A stretch of 62,174 nucleotides of DNA. It comes from Vitrella brassicaformis. Its lineage: Eukaryota; Sar; Vitrellaceae. Position 1 is the first letter of the stretch; each line of letters starts with the position of its first letter. The notes under the pieces were generated by a model. That model worked only from the letters and a program-made list of their open reading frames with translations, ran no database searches and was not told the DNA's origin. Location: positions 65,621 through 127,794 of the forward strand of contig CDMY01000189.1 in the NCBI GenBank assembly GCA_001179505.1, in the 5' to 3' direction. Of the stretch, positions 34,724 to 44,927 are shown piece by piece. The position numbers were made by a program, and so were the translations under genes.

Positions 34724-36086
34724 ATGATGCTGGTTCTATTCAGCCTCAGCTCCGCTTTGTCCGGGGCAGCCGCATTCAATGCGGTTCCCTCTGAGACCGC
34801 CGCCTTTCTGCAGATGCCCTCGCCCTTTATCGCACTGGTCAGTGAGTGAGAGGGGAGAAGGGAGAGGGAGAGCTGCAGTGGAGGGAGGGGATCTCTGCAG
34901 AGATCTGGACGTGCACGTGATGGGGGGAGCTTTGGTGCCTGTTGTGGTTGTGATCTTTCGTGTGGTTGTGTGTGTGTGTGCAGCGGCCAAGGCCGGCAGC
35001 GGGCAACTTGCACATGATGATTGAGACCGCCGACGAGCTCAACAAGCGCCTTGCCGCCATGAAGAGGGGCAGCCCTGCGGTAAGGTTGCGCTTGGCGTCC
35101 ATCCGCTAATCCACGAGTGTGTGGCTGGTCCTTGATTGGTCAGAGGCCGAGCTACAGTGCCCCGAGCAGCGGCAGCAGCTACAGCCCTCCCCCCTCCTCG
35201 GCCCGCACCAGCAGCGGCTACCCCGTGACGCCAGGCGTCGAGACGGCCGATGATTTGAAGATGCGGCTGGCGGCTCTGAAGAAGAACCAGCCTTCACGAC
35301 CGGTAGGTCGGTCGAGTCAGTCGATTCACCACACACAGATCTGATCTGCTCCGACAGAGAGAGAGAAACCACCTCCCTCTCTGGGCGTGTGTGTGTGTCT
35401 CGTCTGTGGTGTGCAGAATAGCTACTCAGGGTACTCAGCGCCGTCGAGCTACTCGGCGCCTGCGTCATCCAGCGCGCCGAGCTACAGCGCGCCGTCCACA
35501 GCGGCCAGCAGCGGCCGGACCTCCTCGGGCTACCCCGTGACGCCCGGCATCGAGACCGCTGACGACCTCAAGATGCGCCTCGCCGCACTCAAGAAGGGCC
35601 AGACTTCGGTAGGACACGGGCCCGCCCAACCATCCACTGGTATGTTGTTCCTTTCCTTCTTCTTTGATTGGTCAGAGGCCGAGCTACTCTGCCCCGAGCA
35701 GCAGCAGCAGCTACAGCGCCACCAGCTCCCCCGCCCGCACCAGCAGTGGGTACCCCGCCACGCCGGGCATCGAGAGGAAGGAGGACCTCGACGAGCGCAT
35801 GAAGGCCATCCGAATGCGGCAACGAGTCAACCAAGTGGTATGCTCACCACCCACCCACCCACACACACACACATCACTTCCCACTGGGAGGGAGCCTGGT
35901 CTGTCTGTGGGTCTCTCTGTCTGTCAGGTGTCGGGCTCGCCAGCAACGGAGCCAACCAACTTGTTCCGTACCGCCCCCGGCGGCTCAGCGCCGCGGCCCA
36001 GCAGCGGGTACCCCGCGCAGCCTGGGATCGAGCATGCGGACGACTTGGCCAAGCGCCTGGCGGCTCTCAAGAGGAAGATCGGTTAG
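34724..36086 (+). CDS. Exon-repeat protein: four to five copies of a SSGYPxTPGIExADDLxxRLAALKK unit, secretory or plastid leader
   Basis: Six exons, every one phase 0-0: 34724-34837, 34984-35079, 35144-35302, 35417-35608, 35676-35837, 35928-36086; total 293 residues. Exon 1 is a leader (MMLVLFSLSSALSGAAAF, then NAV), whose AAAF junction resembles complex-plastid precursors such as the PsbO in this window. Exons 3-6 each encode one Ser/Tyr-rich linker (RPSYSAPSS...) plus a module with core SGYPVTPGIETADDLKMRLA; exon 2 holds a degenerate copy (ETADELNKRLAAMKRG). I do not recognise the family. The module looks like a short amphipathic helix after a Pro/Gly turn, perhaps a binding motif repeated on a flexible chain. 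The stop is after KRKIG; a weak alternative donor before it would splice to an Arg/Ser-rich exon at about 36347-36690. Confidence 0.75.
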
Positions 36087-38310
36087 AAACAACGGTATGC
36101 ACACGATCACCACGGCAGGCCGTGTGCGTGGATGGATGAGATGCCATGCGGTGGTATGCGATGGTGGTATGCTGTGGAGTGAGGGGAGTGAGTATGTGTG
36201 TGGGGGGCAGAGAGAGTATGTGTGTGTGTGGTGTGTGCGTGTCGTAAGTGTAGTGTGTGGTACGCCTGCCGGTACTCTGGCCTGTCCCTCATCTGTCTGT
36301 GTCTGTCTGTCTGTCTGTCTGCGGTGTGTGGTGATGTGATCTTCAGAAGAGAAGGAGCGTCGCGGGCTGACCTACATCCGCTCTGGTGCTCCGTCGCTGT
36401 CCTCCTTTCCTGCCCTTGTCTCGCGAGTGTGGTGGTCCATCGTGCGGTGGCTGCGGTGGGTGCTGTCCCTTCCACAACGAGTGCTCTCTATCCCAAGACG
36501 CGTACTGTCCCGGGTGCTGTCATGGCCCTCATCATCATCAAGACCATCACCAAGACAACAACCAACACAAACACCAACACCAAGACAACCATCACGATCG
36601 CCATCACGATCGCCACTCTCGCCATCTCCTTCTCCGTCTGCATCCTTTTCATCTAGACCACGACCAGCGTCTGCTGCATCTGCATGGTAGGGGCGTGTGT
36701 GTGTGTGTGTGGGTGGGGGGGGAGGGGAGGGGAGAGGGGCTGGGCATTCTATTCTTTATCCATCGCATATGCCGTTGCTGCCGTACCGTACATGTGTGAG
36801 CGATGCGTCCGTGCCCACATCACTGAGTCGTTGTGATGACCTGCCTTCATGACCTGACGTGCCTTGCCTTGCCTTGCTTCCTTCCCTGATCGTCTCTCGG
36901 CTGTCTGTCTGTCTGTCTGTCCATGCCATGTGTCGCTTGTACGGCTGTCCGTCCGTCGTGAGAGGTGACTGATATTATGAGTGAGGCCCGCTCAGTACAG
37001 ATGTACGTGGGCGGTGCCCACACTGTCTGCTTCCATGGACAGACACCAACGAACGAGGCGCGAAGGCCTGCCTGCCTGCAATGGGAGGGAGGGAGGGAGG
37101 GGGCATGGCGTAAGAGAAACACGTGTGTGGTCCGCGGCCGCACCTCCGCCGCCCCTTCGCCCTCTCAGGCAGCCAGGCAGGCAGAGAGACGACTTTTTGA
37201 TCGGTGATCGATGCGCGCACACGCTTACAGAGGCTGGCTGGGTGCCAACTTTTTCTCTGACACACACACACTCGCACTGTCATTCATTTCTCCCGCCCGT
37301 AACATCTCTTTCTCTCTCACAGCACACTACATCACCCTACACGCTTCAAGGTTGGTTGTCTGGTTGTCAAAGGCTTGTTGAGTGGCGAGGCCTCGGCGTC
37401 CCAATCCAATTTTTTTCCGCGTCTGTGAGAGCAAGTGGCCTGCCTTCCTCCCACCCTCTCCCTCCCTCCCTCCCTCCCTCCCTCCCTCGGTGTGCGTGTG
37501 TATAGAGCGGCTGGATGGATGGATGGATGGACGGCTGCGGGAGCTACCTACCTACCTAGTTGAGTTGAGCGATGGATGCGTGTGTTGTGTTGTGTGCGCC
37601 CGGTCGGTGTGGGTGCGTGTCTTGTCTTGAGTGTGGCTTTCTCTTTCAGTCATGGCAGGCCTCACGGTGTGGTGTCAATCCATCTACCTGAGTCGAGTCG
37701 GTCAGCATTTTGAAATGCCTCCCTCCCTACCCCTCCCTACCTCCCTCTCTCTGTCTCTCTCTCTCTCTCCCTGACTTCCTCTTCCTCTCTCGTGTTGCGT
37801 GACGTGAAAGATGGTCGGTCGATCGGTGAATCAATCAGCTGCTGAGTGGTTTTTCAGACACCCTCCATGGCTGGCTGGCTGGCTGGCTGCTTGGCGTGAT
37901 GTGTGGTGGCCCTGTGGTGCCTGCGTGATGGATGACCTACCTACCTGGTGTTGGTGTGGTGTGACTCCTTTTCTCTACATCAATGCATTTCTTGCATGTC
38001 AGACAGACGTCGATTCTCTGCAGCACCACACCACTGACTGGGTCGTACGCGACGGCCATCCCATCACGGCAAAGTCTCTGTCAAGATGCATCGAGACAGT
38101 GGGACGAAAGCTGTCTACAAGAGCTGCGATACCAACACGTCTGTCTAAGGGCACGGAAAAAGCACACGGCCATCTATCAGTCCGGCCATCCATCAGGAGC
38201 GATAGACTGCCTGGCAGTATTGGGAGGCTAATTCATGGCATGAGTGACCGACCACTCCCTCAACTGCCAGGACACGCCATCAGTCAGCCCAGCCAGGTAG
38301 CTATATACTA
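36087..38310. other. Large intergenic region, low-complexity
   Basis: 2.2 kb with no firm gene. At 36347-36690 an open frame in phase with the preceding gene encodes EEKERRGLTYIRSGAPSLSS and then Arg/Ser/Pro repeats (PSRSPSRSPLSPSPSPSA); it could be an alternative last exon. The rest is microsatellite: (GTCT)n near 36300-36322 and 36903-36920, (CCTC)n at 37451-37488, (GGCT)n near 37868-37888. Confidence 0.45.
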
Positions 38311-39196
38311 TCAGAAGTCGTCGTCGTCTTCGGCAAAGTCTCGGTCCCGTTTCCACTGAAGCGTAAGGAACAAGAGCAAACAGCCAGCCGGATCGGACCC
38401 CCTCTCCCGCTGCGCATCCATCGAGCCGCATCCCTCGTTCACTGGTACCTACCTTGACGCCTGACGTGTTCTTCTGAGTGGTCTCCTGCACCTTCTGAGC
38501 CAGGGAGGGAGGGAGGGAGGGGTTGTGCTCTGCTGTGCTGTGTTCCCGCAGTGTCGTTGCTGGCTGACCTCTAGGAGACCGATGAGCGCATCCTCGCTGA
38601 CCTTGCCCGCTAAACGGCCGGACTGGGCCATCTGCACACACACACACACACACACACACACCACAGTGTGAGTGTCTGGGTGTCTTGATTATTCACTTAC
38701 CGAGAGTATTGTGTTCTCAACCTGCCTGGCCTTGTCAGGCTTCACTAACGCTATCCTGTTCACTGCAAAGCACCATGGCGACACAGGCACACACACACGC
38801 AGGCAGTGAGGCGTGTGTGGATGCACGCGTACGTCGTTCTGCTGCGTCAGGTTCGAGCACCGCCCTCAGAATCACTCGCCGCCGCTCCTCGGCCTCCCTG
38901 CGAGCAACATATGATGTCACGCATCCATCCATCTCTACGTCTTGACCTATCCGCCTACTCCCTCTGCTGCTGCTGCTGCTGCTGCTGCTGGTGGTCAGCC
39001 CTCTGCAAGCATGATACAGACAAAACCACAACCACAACCGACACAGATGACCCATCTCTTGTAGAGCATTTGAAAGTCTGTCTGTCTGTCTGTCTGTCTG
39101 TCCTGCACTCACTGCTTCCCTGACCTGTTGTTGGTGCTGCATCTGCTGCATCTGCGCCAGCCGCTGCTTCCGGATGGTGTCCACCTCATCACCCAT
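38311..39196 (-). CDS. PDCD5: Programmed cell death protein 5 homologue (TFAR19 family)
   Basis: Small conserved three-helix protein, in animals linked to apoptosis and to binding the CCT chaperonin. Start at 39196: MGDEVDTIRKQRLAQMQQMQ. Then REAEERRRVILRAVLEPDAA and, across a junction, ERLNRIALVKPDKARQVENT (exon 38701-38762), MAQSGRLAGKVSEDALIGLL (38569-38631), QETTQKNTSGVK (38453-38494) and the final WKRDRDFAEDDDDF (38311-38355). These align well with human PDCD5 (REAEMRNSILAQVL, LALVKPEKTKAVEN, SGQL...KVSEQGLI, VKFNRRKVMDSDEDDDY). The join between exon 1 (ending HQQQ) and the AEERRR exon is uncertain because a (CAG)n tract at 38965-38990 lies between them and includes a stop in the Gln frame. 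Start codon is only 104 bp from divergent NOC3. Confidence 0.88.
38640..38661 (+). repeat. (CA)n microsatellite next to a PDCD5 exon
   Basis: Perfect CA run; on the sense (minus) strand it is (GT)n ending at the splice acceptor of the MAQSGRL exon. Confidence 0.85.
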
Positions 39197-39300
39197 CCCG
39201 ACAGACGAAAGTGATGATATACTCAAGGCAAGGCACACTCAACTCCAAGAAGCAACAAACAGACAGGGGGACAGTTCATGGGAGGAAGATTTGAGCTCGC

Positions 39301-41801
39301 ATGGGTCGCTTCTCCAACGCATTCATGGAGTCGGCTTCACCAGGCATCCGGAAGCGAAGACGGAGGTCTGATCATGCAGATGAGCAATCAGAGGAGGGCT
39401 TTGAGAGGGCGCCGCGCGTTCAGAAGAAGTGGCTGGAGGAGGAACGCCGCCTCACACGACTGCCGCTCAAGCAAGAGGACGGCATCGCTGCCGCAGCAAA
39501 GGAGCCAAGTGCCGATCACGACATTGACAAAGACAATGAGTCATCACCTCTGTCGAAGAAGCAGCAGAAGCGGCTGGAGCGGCTGCGCAAGGAGGCTGAG
39601 GAGGCGATGGCGAGGAAGGCCAAAGCGAAGAGCGCCCAGCAAGCGGCTGACAAGAAGGACGACATAGACGTCTTGGTCAACAAGCTGCAGACCGCAGAGC
39701 AAAAGAAGCTGGAGATAGCGAGGGTCAGCAATGCCATTCTGGCGAGCCCTGAGAAGGAGCTGCCGCGGCTGGAGGTGCTCTTCCGCCTGTTTCATCGCGA
39801 GAAGGTGCCGGCTTTGAAGCAGGTGGCTCTCGTGTCGATTGGCCTGGTGCTCAAGGACATCCTGCCAGCCTATCGGGTGCAGATGAGAGGCGAGGAGAAT
39901 GACAGCAAGCCGGGCCACCAGGCCTTGTCGCGAGCGGTGGAGAAGCTGCAGACACACGAGAAGACGATGGTCAGGTTCTCGCAGCAGTTCATCGACATAC
40001 TGCGGCACTCGCCCCCTCCGCCCAGAACCGCCGCCTCCCTGGTGAGCGAGCTGCTCACCGCCAACCCTTCCTTCAACTGGACCGATGACCTTATCGACCT
40101 GTGCGTCAAGTACGCAGGCAAGCCCGACCCGCCCGTGCAGCTGCCGGCCATCGATGCCCTCAGTTGGGTGATGCAGCATGACCCCTCTCTGGACCTCACG
40201 GCGTCGATCGTCAAGGCCATGGGGCGGCTGGCCAAGGTGGGCATGAGCAGCAGCACTGGCGGCAAGAGGTCTGGGCTGTCCAAGGCGCTGCTGGACGCGA
40301 TAGCAAGGCTTGATTTGCGGAGGAAGCAGATGGCGGCTGAGAGGGAGAGCCACGCTGTGGGGGCTGACGATGAGGGCATCGACGAGGACCTCAGGAGAGA
40401 CCTGATGATCGGGTGAGTGAGATGCTGACACGAGCTGGCATATGGTGCGATCGATGTTGTTGTACCCGTGCAGGTCGGTGCACGGTGACCTGAAGCGTTT
40501 CAGGAAGAACGAGGCCCTGGTGCTGGAGCAGCTGTTCGTCCTCTATCTGCGGGTGCTGCGGTCGCCCCACATGTATCCCGATGAGGTGGTGAGCGGCTGT
40601 CTGAGGGGCCTGGGGTGCCACTCCCACTTCATCAACGTCGAGCTCATGAACGAGATATTCACTGAGCTCAAGAGGCTGATCTCAGAGGGGGAGGGCGCCA
40701 CGGCGAGTGCAGAGGTCGGCCTGAGGGCCGTTGCCGCAGCGTTGCTGTTGCTGCAGGGGGTGGGAGCCGCCATTCAGGTGATTGATCAATGAATCAACTA
40801 GCAGGCAGACAACAAGGCAGACAATGTTTGTTATCTACCCACTGCACTGAGCTCATTCTGTGTTGTTCGAACGTGCCCTCCCTCCTGTGTGTGGCAGATA
40901 GAGGTGTCGTGGGTTGTGGATGGCTTCTGCCGGATTCTCCGGCTGGCCCTTCCACACCTGTCCACTCCATCCTACGACCCCATCAGCACACCCCCCAACG
41001 CCCCAGCATCCTTCCTGGCAGCCGCCCCCTTGCACCAAGAGGACGAGACACTGACGGCCGATCCAGACGCCCCGGCCGTGTTTGCCGTCAGCACGTCTCT
41101 CGGTCGCGAGCTGATTGAGTCGATCGACCTGATGGTGCGGTGTCCGCAGATAGTGGGAGGGGGCGGCATGGGCACCGGCGGCACGTCCATGTCGCTTCTG
41201 CGTGTGGTGGAGGGCATCATGGATGTGGCACTGCACTGCGACAGTGCCGTCAGCGCGGGGCTGTGCGAGCGGGTCAAGTTGATGCTTCTCAAGATGCCCC
41301 GACTCAAGTCGATGGTCGACCCGGACGGAGCCGTCATCTCCAGGTGAGAAAATGACCACACACATGGCCTGCAATCCTCGACGGTATACCAATCATGTGT
41401 GTCTGTCTGCCAAACCATGCAGCTTGTCGGGCGGTGTCTCGGTGTACTGGCATCTGCAGGCCCTGCTGGTGCACGGCCACCCGTCCGTCAGGCGCGCTGC
41501 AGCCGACCTCCTCACTCTCAGCAGCGAGGCGGACATCCGGGAGGCGGCCAAAGAGGCGGTGGCGCGGACAGCCACACGGAGCTGGTCGAAGAGTGACGGC
41601 GATGCGCTGATGGTGGACATGCAGGACTTGGTGCTGTGTGAGGAGGAAAAGGTGCTGACAAGGACCATGGGCATGGCTGCGGTGCCTCGAGCGTTGGCGG
41701 GTGGTGTCGTGGGTAGTGGGAGGAGAGGGGGTGGGGTTGCGAAGCGGCTGCTGGCTGTGGAGCCTCCTGAGTGGGATGGAGACCTGACGACAGACACATG
41801 A
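39301..41801 (+). CDS. NOC3L: Nucleolar complex protein 3 homologue
   Basis: Ribosome-biogenesis factor (Noc2-Noc3 on pre-60S particles), also implicated in replication initiation in yeast. Four exons (39301-40412, 40474-40777, 40898-41343, 41423-41801) give 746 residues, close to the family's 650-800. The N-terminus is basic and charged (RKRRRRSDHADEQ, KKQQKRLERLRKEAEEAMAR), likely nucleolar. The NOC3p domain reads NAILASPEKELPRLEVLFRL, VPALKQVALVSIGLVLKDIL, PAYRVQMRGEE, then ALSRAVEKLQTHEKTMVRFS, matching the conserved LxSLxxVFKDIxPxYRIR pattern. The CBF/Mak21-type helical region follows (LKRFRKNEALVLEQLFVLYL). The Gly-rich stretch GGVVGSGRRGGGV near the C-terminus is local. Complete. Confidence 0.88.
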
Positions 41802-42401
41802 CTTTGGATGGGTTGGATAAGGCGATGTAGTTGACGGACGGACGGACGTGGGACGGACCATGGGGTGTCGTGTGCAACCAACGCAAGACGGCGCAATCAA
41901 TAGGGCGTCCTTCTGACAACTGCATATGCAAATGTCAGAAGGACCGGTCCGGTGATGCGATACAGCTCACAGTCACACGCACACGCACACTCACACCCAC
42001 ACCCGATGACATGGCCCGCCTGGCCTGTTCCGCGATTCGCGAGTTCCTCCTCCACTGACTGAGGCGTGCGTGTTGCATGCGTCGATTGGACCATCGCGTT
42101 GATTGAATGGATGTTGCGTGCGTCAAGCTGCATGCGTGAGATGACACATTCATCAACACTCATGTCCGTTGTCAGCGACCTGGTCACCTTGCGTCAGCAC
42201 ACACACACGCAACGCTCAAAACGCACGATCAACCCGAAAGACACACTCACACTCATGTCTGTGCGCCTCATCGACACTCCATCAGGCAGTCAGAATGTGT
42301 TCGACTCAGTCCATCCAGCCGCAGAAACACAGATTCGACACACCGCACCTGCAGCACACGCATCTCGAGTGTCCACTGACTGATGGAGGGACAATGAGTC
42401 A
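41802..42401. other. Intergenic region downstream of NOC3 with a strong hairpin
   Basis: No gene supported. Contains a perfect 12-bp inverted repeat (41907-41918 GTCCTTCTGACA, 41933-41944 TGTCAGAAGGAC) with a 14-nt loop centred on TGCATATGCA, and CA-rich stretches. Confidence 0.5.
41907..41944 (+). other. Perfect 12-bp hairpin, 106 nt after the NOC3 stop
   Basis: Arms GTCCTTCTGACA and TGTCAGAAGGAC, loop 41919-41932. No T-run follows, and this is a eukaryotic context, so it is not a bacterial-type terminator; it may be a 3' UTR structure or an inverted-repeat remnant. Confidence 0.7.
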
Positions 42402-42835
42402 GAGGAAGCCCATCCCTATCTCATGCAGGCGGTAGTCGATGTCTGACGGGCACCATTGCCTCTTGATTCGCCGAAGAACGATGGACTTGAGCTCGTTGAT
42501 GTCCACAGGAGGGCCAGGGATGTCCCTCGGTGTCGTCAGCGTGAGAATCACATCTTGGTGCGGGAAGAAGTTGATCAGACGAACGATCTTGGCGGCATTT
42601 GTTTTGGCGGACTGGACAGATGAGCTGCCGCTTGTTTCAGCCCTCAGAGGCAGATCTGAGCGGAAGAGGCTCTTCACCTGCCAAGTCAGCCCAGTAAGCT
42701 CTTCAGATGCCTCGGCGAAGCTCGCAGGTGTTCCGAGCAGGTTTCCCCACCGCAAAGGCCGCTGGTATTTCGGACATGGTGTGGCTGACCTAGAAATTTC
42801 CGGCCAGGACCCCTCCCCAGTTGATCTTTTACCCT
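42402..42835 (-). CDS. Unassigned open frame, possible gene or pseudogene fragment
   Basis: Open reading frame with protein-like composition: KYQRPLRWGNLLGTPASFAE, ELTGLTWQVKSLFRSDLP, KTNAAKIVRLINFFPHQDVI, VDINELKSIVLRRIKRQWCP and DYRLHEIGMGFL before the stop. No convincing start codon or splice site upstream, since the region runs into the first exon of the plus-strand gene at 42906. It lacks the GT-rich flanks seen around real exons here. It could be the last exon of a decayed gene or a mobile-element remnant. I do not recognise the family. Confidence 0.3.
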
Positions 42836-42905
42836 TAACCACCACCAGTTTTTTTCTTCCCGCCGAGTGAGCACATCGTCTGCGACGTTTGCTGAGCCGT
42901 TGGCG

Positions 42906-44198
42906 ATGATGGTGACGCAGCGTTTCGGCCTCATGGGTCTCATCCTGGTGGTCTGGCTGGCCGCTGTGCAGCCTCTCATGGCGGCCAAGCGCACCGATGA
43001 CCGAGGTAAGCACAGGGAGGACACACACACACCAAACGGACCATAAATCGTGGCAGATCTGTCCATGGATCGTTGCATCTGCTTTGTGTGCCGCAGGCGG
43101 GGAGGTGTGGACGGCCCAACGCGACGTAGAGGGCACCAAAGGCCTCGCCAACAACACTGGTGGGTGGGTGCGAATCTGACGCACACAATGCATGGATGAC
43201 ATCTACGCGTTTGGTGCGTGAATGTGTGTGCAGGTGATTTGTCGTTGGTTCAGCTGCAGCTGGCCAGCGCTAAGGGCATGATGCACTCGCCATTGCCCTG
43301 CACGAGTCCAACATGGCCACAGGCGAGGCCGCCATCGAGGCCATCAACAGGATAGAGCACATCATCGGCAACACACCTCGGTATGTAGCTAGAAGCACTC
43401 TCCCACGCTTCCTGCTGGCCTGTGCGGTCATCGAATGACAGAGAGAACAGCTGGCCAGTGGACGCATTCATAGACACACACACGGGCGGGACAGACAAAT
43501 GCCCTGAAGACAATTCCTTGTGCGCTTCTCTTGCCTGTTTGCCTGCAGGTCCAAAATAGAAGAGCGTGCGACGGCGCGTAAGCAAGGGAGACGTGCAATA
43601 GACGGATGGATGTCTGCCTTTGTCCATGTCAGGGGGCAATAAGTGCTACGTGAAAGCAGACTCGACACCCACCGCGATTAAGTATCAAGAGGGGAAATTG
43701 GCGCCACACCCCATTTATAAGGGTGACTTCATCACCCGGTGGTCGGGGCCCATAACCACCGGCAAGTTTCCCGAGGAAGGCGTCAAGAAGTGCTCTCCCT
43801 CTGACCTTTACGACTGCTGTGTTTACGAAGTGGGTACGAGCATGACGTCGGCAGCTTACGTGCCTATTTATTACTCATACTTACCAATTGCTGCGTGCAG
43901 ACAAGTTCAAGCCGTGGGTGTTCGGCAGTCTCCACATACTTACCAAGTCTGGCCACTCGAAATTCGGCTACGAGGTAGGGAGTCGAGTGTCCTTGACAGC
44001 GAGCAATGCCTTTCACACACAGCAAGCGGTCATGTGCAGGTGACGGACGCCAACAACGTCATCTTCGGCAAGAGGGGCTGGGACATTAGCGGCAAATACT
44101 GCGAGGTGGACTTGGAGGGGAAGAAGTTCAAGGTGTGGTACAAATGTAACCACGGCACGGCTGGGCCTGCTAAACAGACACATTGGAGTGTTGTGTGA
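42906..44198 (+). CDS. Secreted Cys-containing protein, function unknown
   Basis: Starts with a signal peptide (MMVTQRFGLMGLILVVWLAA, then VQPLMA). Exons encode RGGEVWTAQRDVEGTKGLAN, a helix HDALAIALHESNMATGEAAI (which needs the acceptor TAAG/GGC at about 43275), RSKIEERATAR, then a C-terminal beta-like domain: GNKCYVKADSTPTAIKYQEG, GDFITRWSGPITTGKFPEEG, KCSPSDLYDCCVYE, PWVFGSLHILTKSGHSKFGY, VIFGKRGWDISGKYCEVDLE and KVWYKCNHGTAG. Six to seven cysteines in this last part suggest disulfide bonding outside the cell or in the secretory path. No family recognised. About 240 residues. Exons after 43620 are firm; the 43230-43400 splicing is my best in-frame solution. Confidence 0.6.
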
Positions 44199-44229
44199 CT
44201 GGGTGCTCTGTGCGCGTGTGCGAGTGTCT

Positions 44230-44263
<34 letters not shown>

Positions 44264-44927
44264 GCCCGCCTGCATAAGCATACCCACACCCACATTACAC
44301 AGACACACATCACGTCGATCCATCCCTCCATCCTTGGCGGTACGTGTGTGTGTTGTGTGTTGTGTGTGTGTGTGTGTGTGATATGGTGTGGTGCCATTGG
44401 TGTGCCGCTATCTCCCTCTCTTTCTGTCTGTCTGTCTGTCTGTCTGCCCCTCGTGTGAAGACAGGACAGGCAGCACAGACAACACAGATAGTCGTAGACG
44501 CATCCACGGGATGGCTCACACCACACAACTCATCTCGGCAGTTTTTGAACCACCGACCACGTGGGTCATGCATAAGGGTAGGTAACAACACACACACACA
44601 CACAGACGCCACACGGGGTGCTCGCCATTGGTTGGCTTTTGAGATGGAATGGACGCGTGTGCTTTGGGCTTTTTTTTATCGCCCGTCTGTCTGTCTGTGT
44701 GCCGTTTGCATATGCATGATGGACAGATGCGGTGTGGACCTTTCGTTTCCTTTGTCTTTTGATTTCATTCAGGCGCTCCACACGGACATTGTCGGTGACA
44801 CACTTAACGTCCACGACCACAGCTGTGGTCTAGCCACCTTCCTCAACACACGACGCGACACAATCAATGTCCAGACTGTCCAGACGTCTCTTATTCACAC
44901 ACCATACCAACATACTCATTCACTCAC
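44199..44927. other. Tail-to-tail intergenic region, microsatellite-rich
   Basis: No gene supported over 729 bp. (TGTC/TCCG)n near 44225-44262, (GT)n at 44344-44379, (CTGT)n near 44425-44446 and (CA)n at 44588-44602. Confidence 0.5.

Noticed and set aside
36386-36799. Cys/His-rich frame (GGPSCGGCGGCCPF, then HHHQDHHQDNNQHKH) that looks metal-binding
   Set aside because: It overlaps a different frame that continues the upstream gene's phase, has no signal or splice support, and its His/Asp/Gln content arises from a CAA/CAC-rich low-complexity tract.
43255-43300. Apparent frameshift between SLVQLQLASAKG and HDALAIALHESNM
   Set aside because: Using the acceptor TAAG/GGC at about 43275 joins the exons in frame, so no break is needed.
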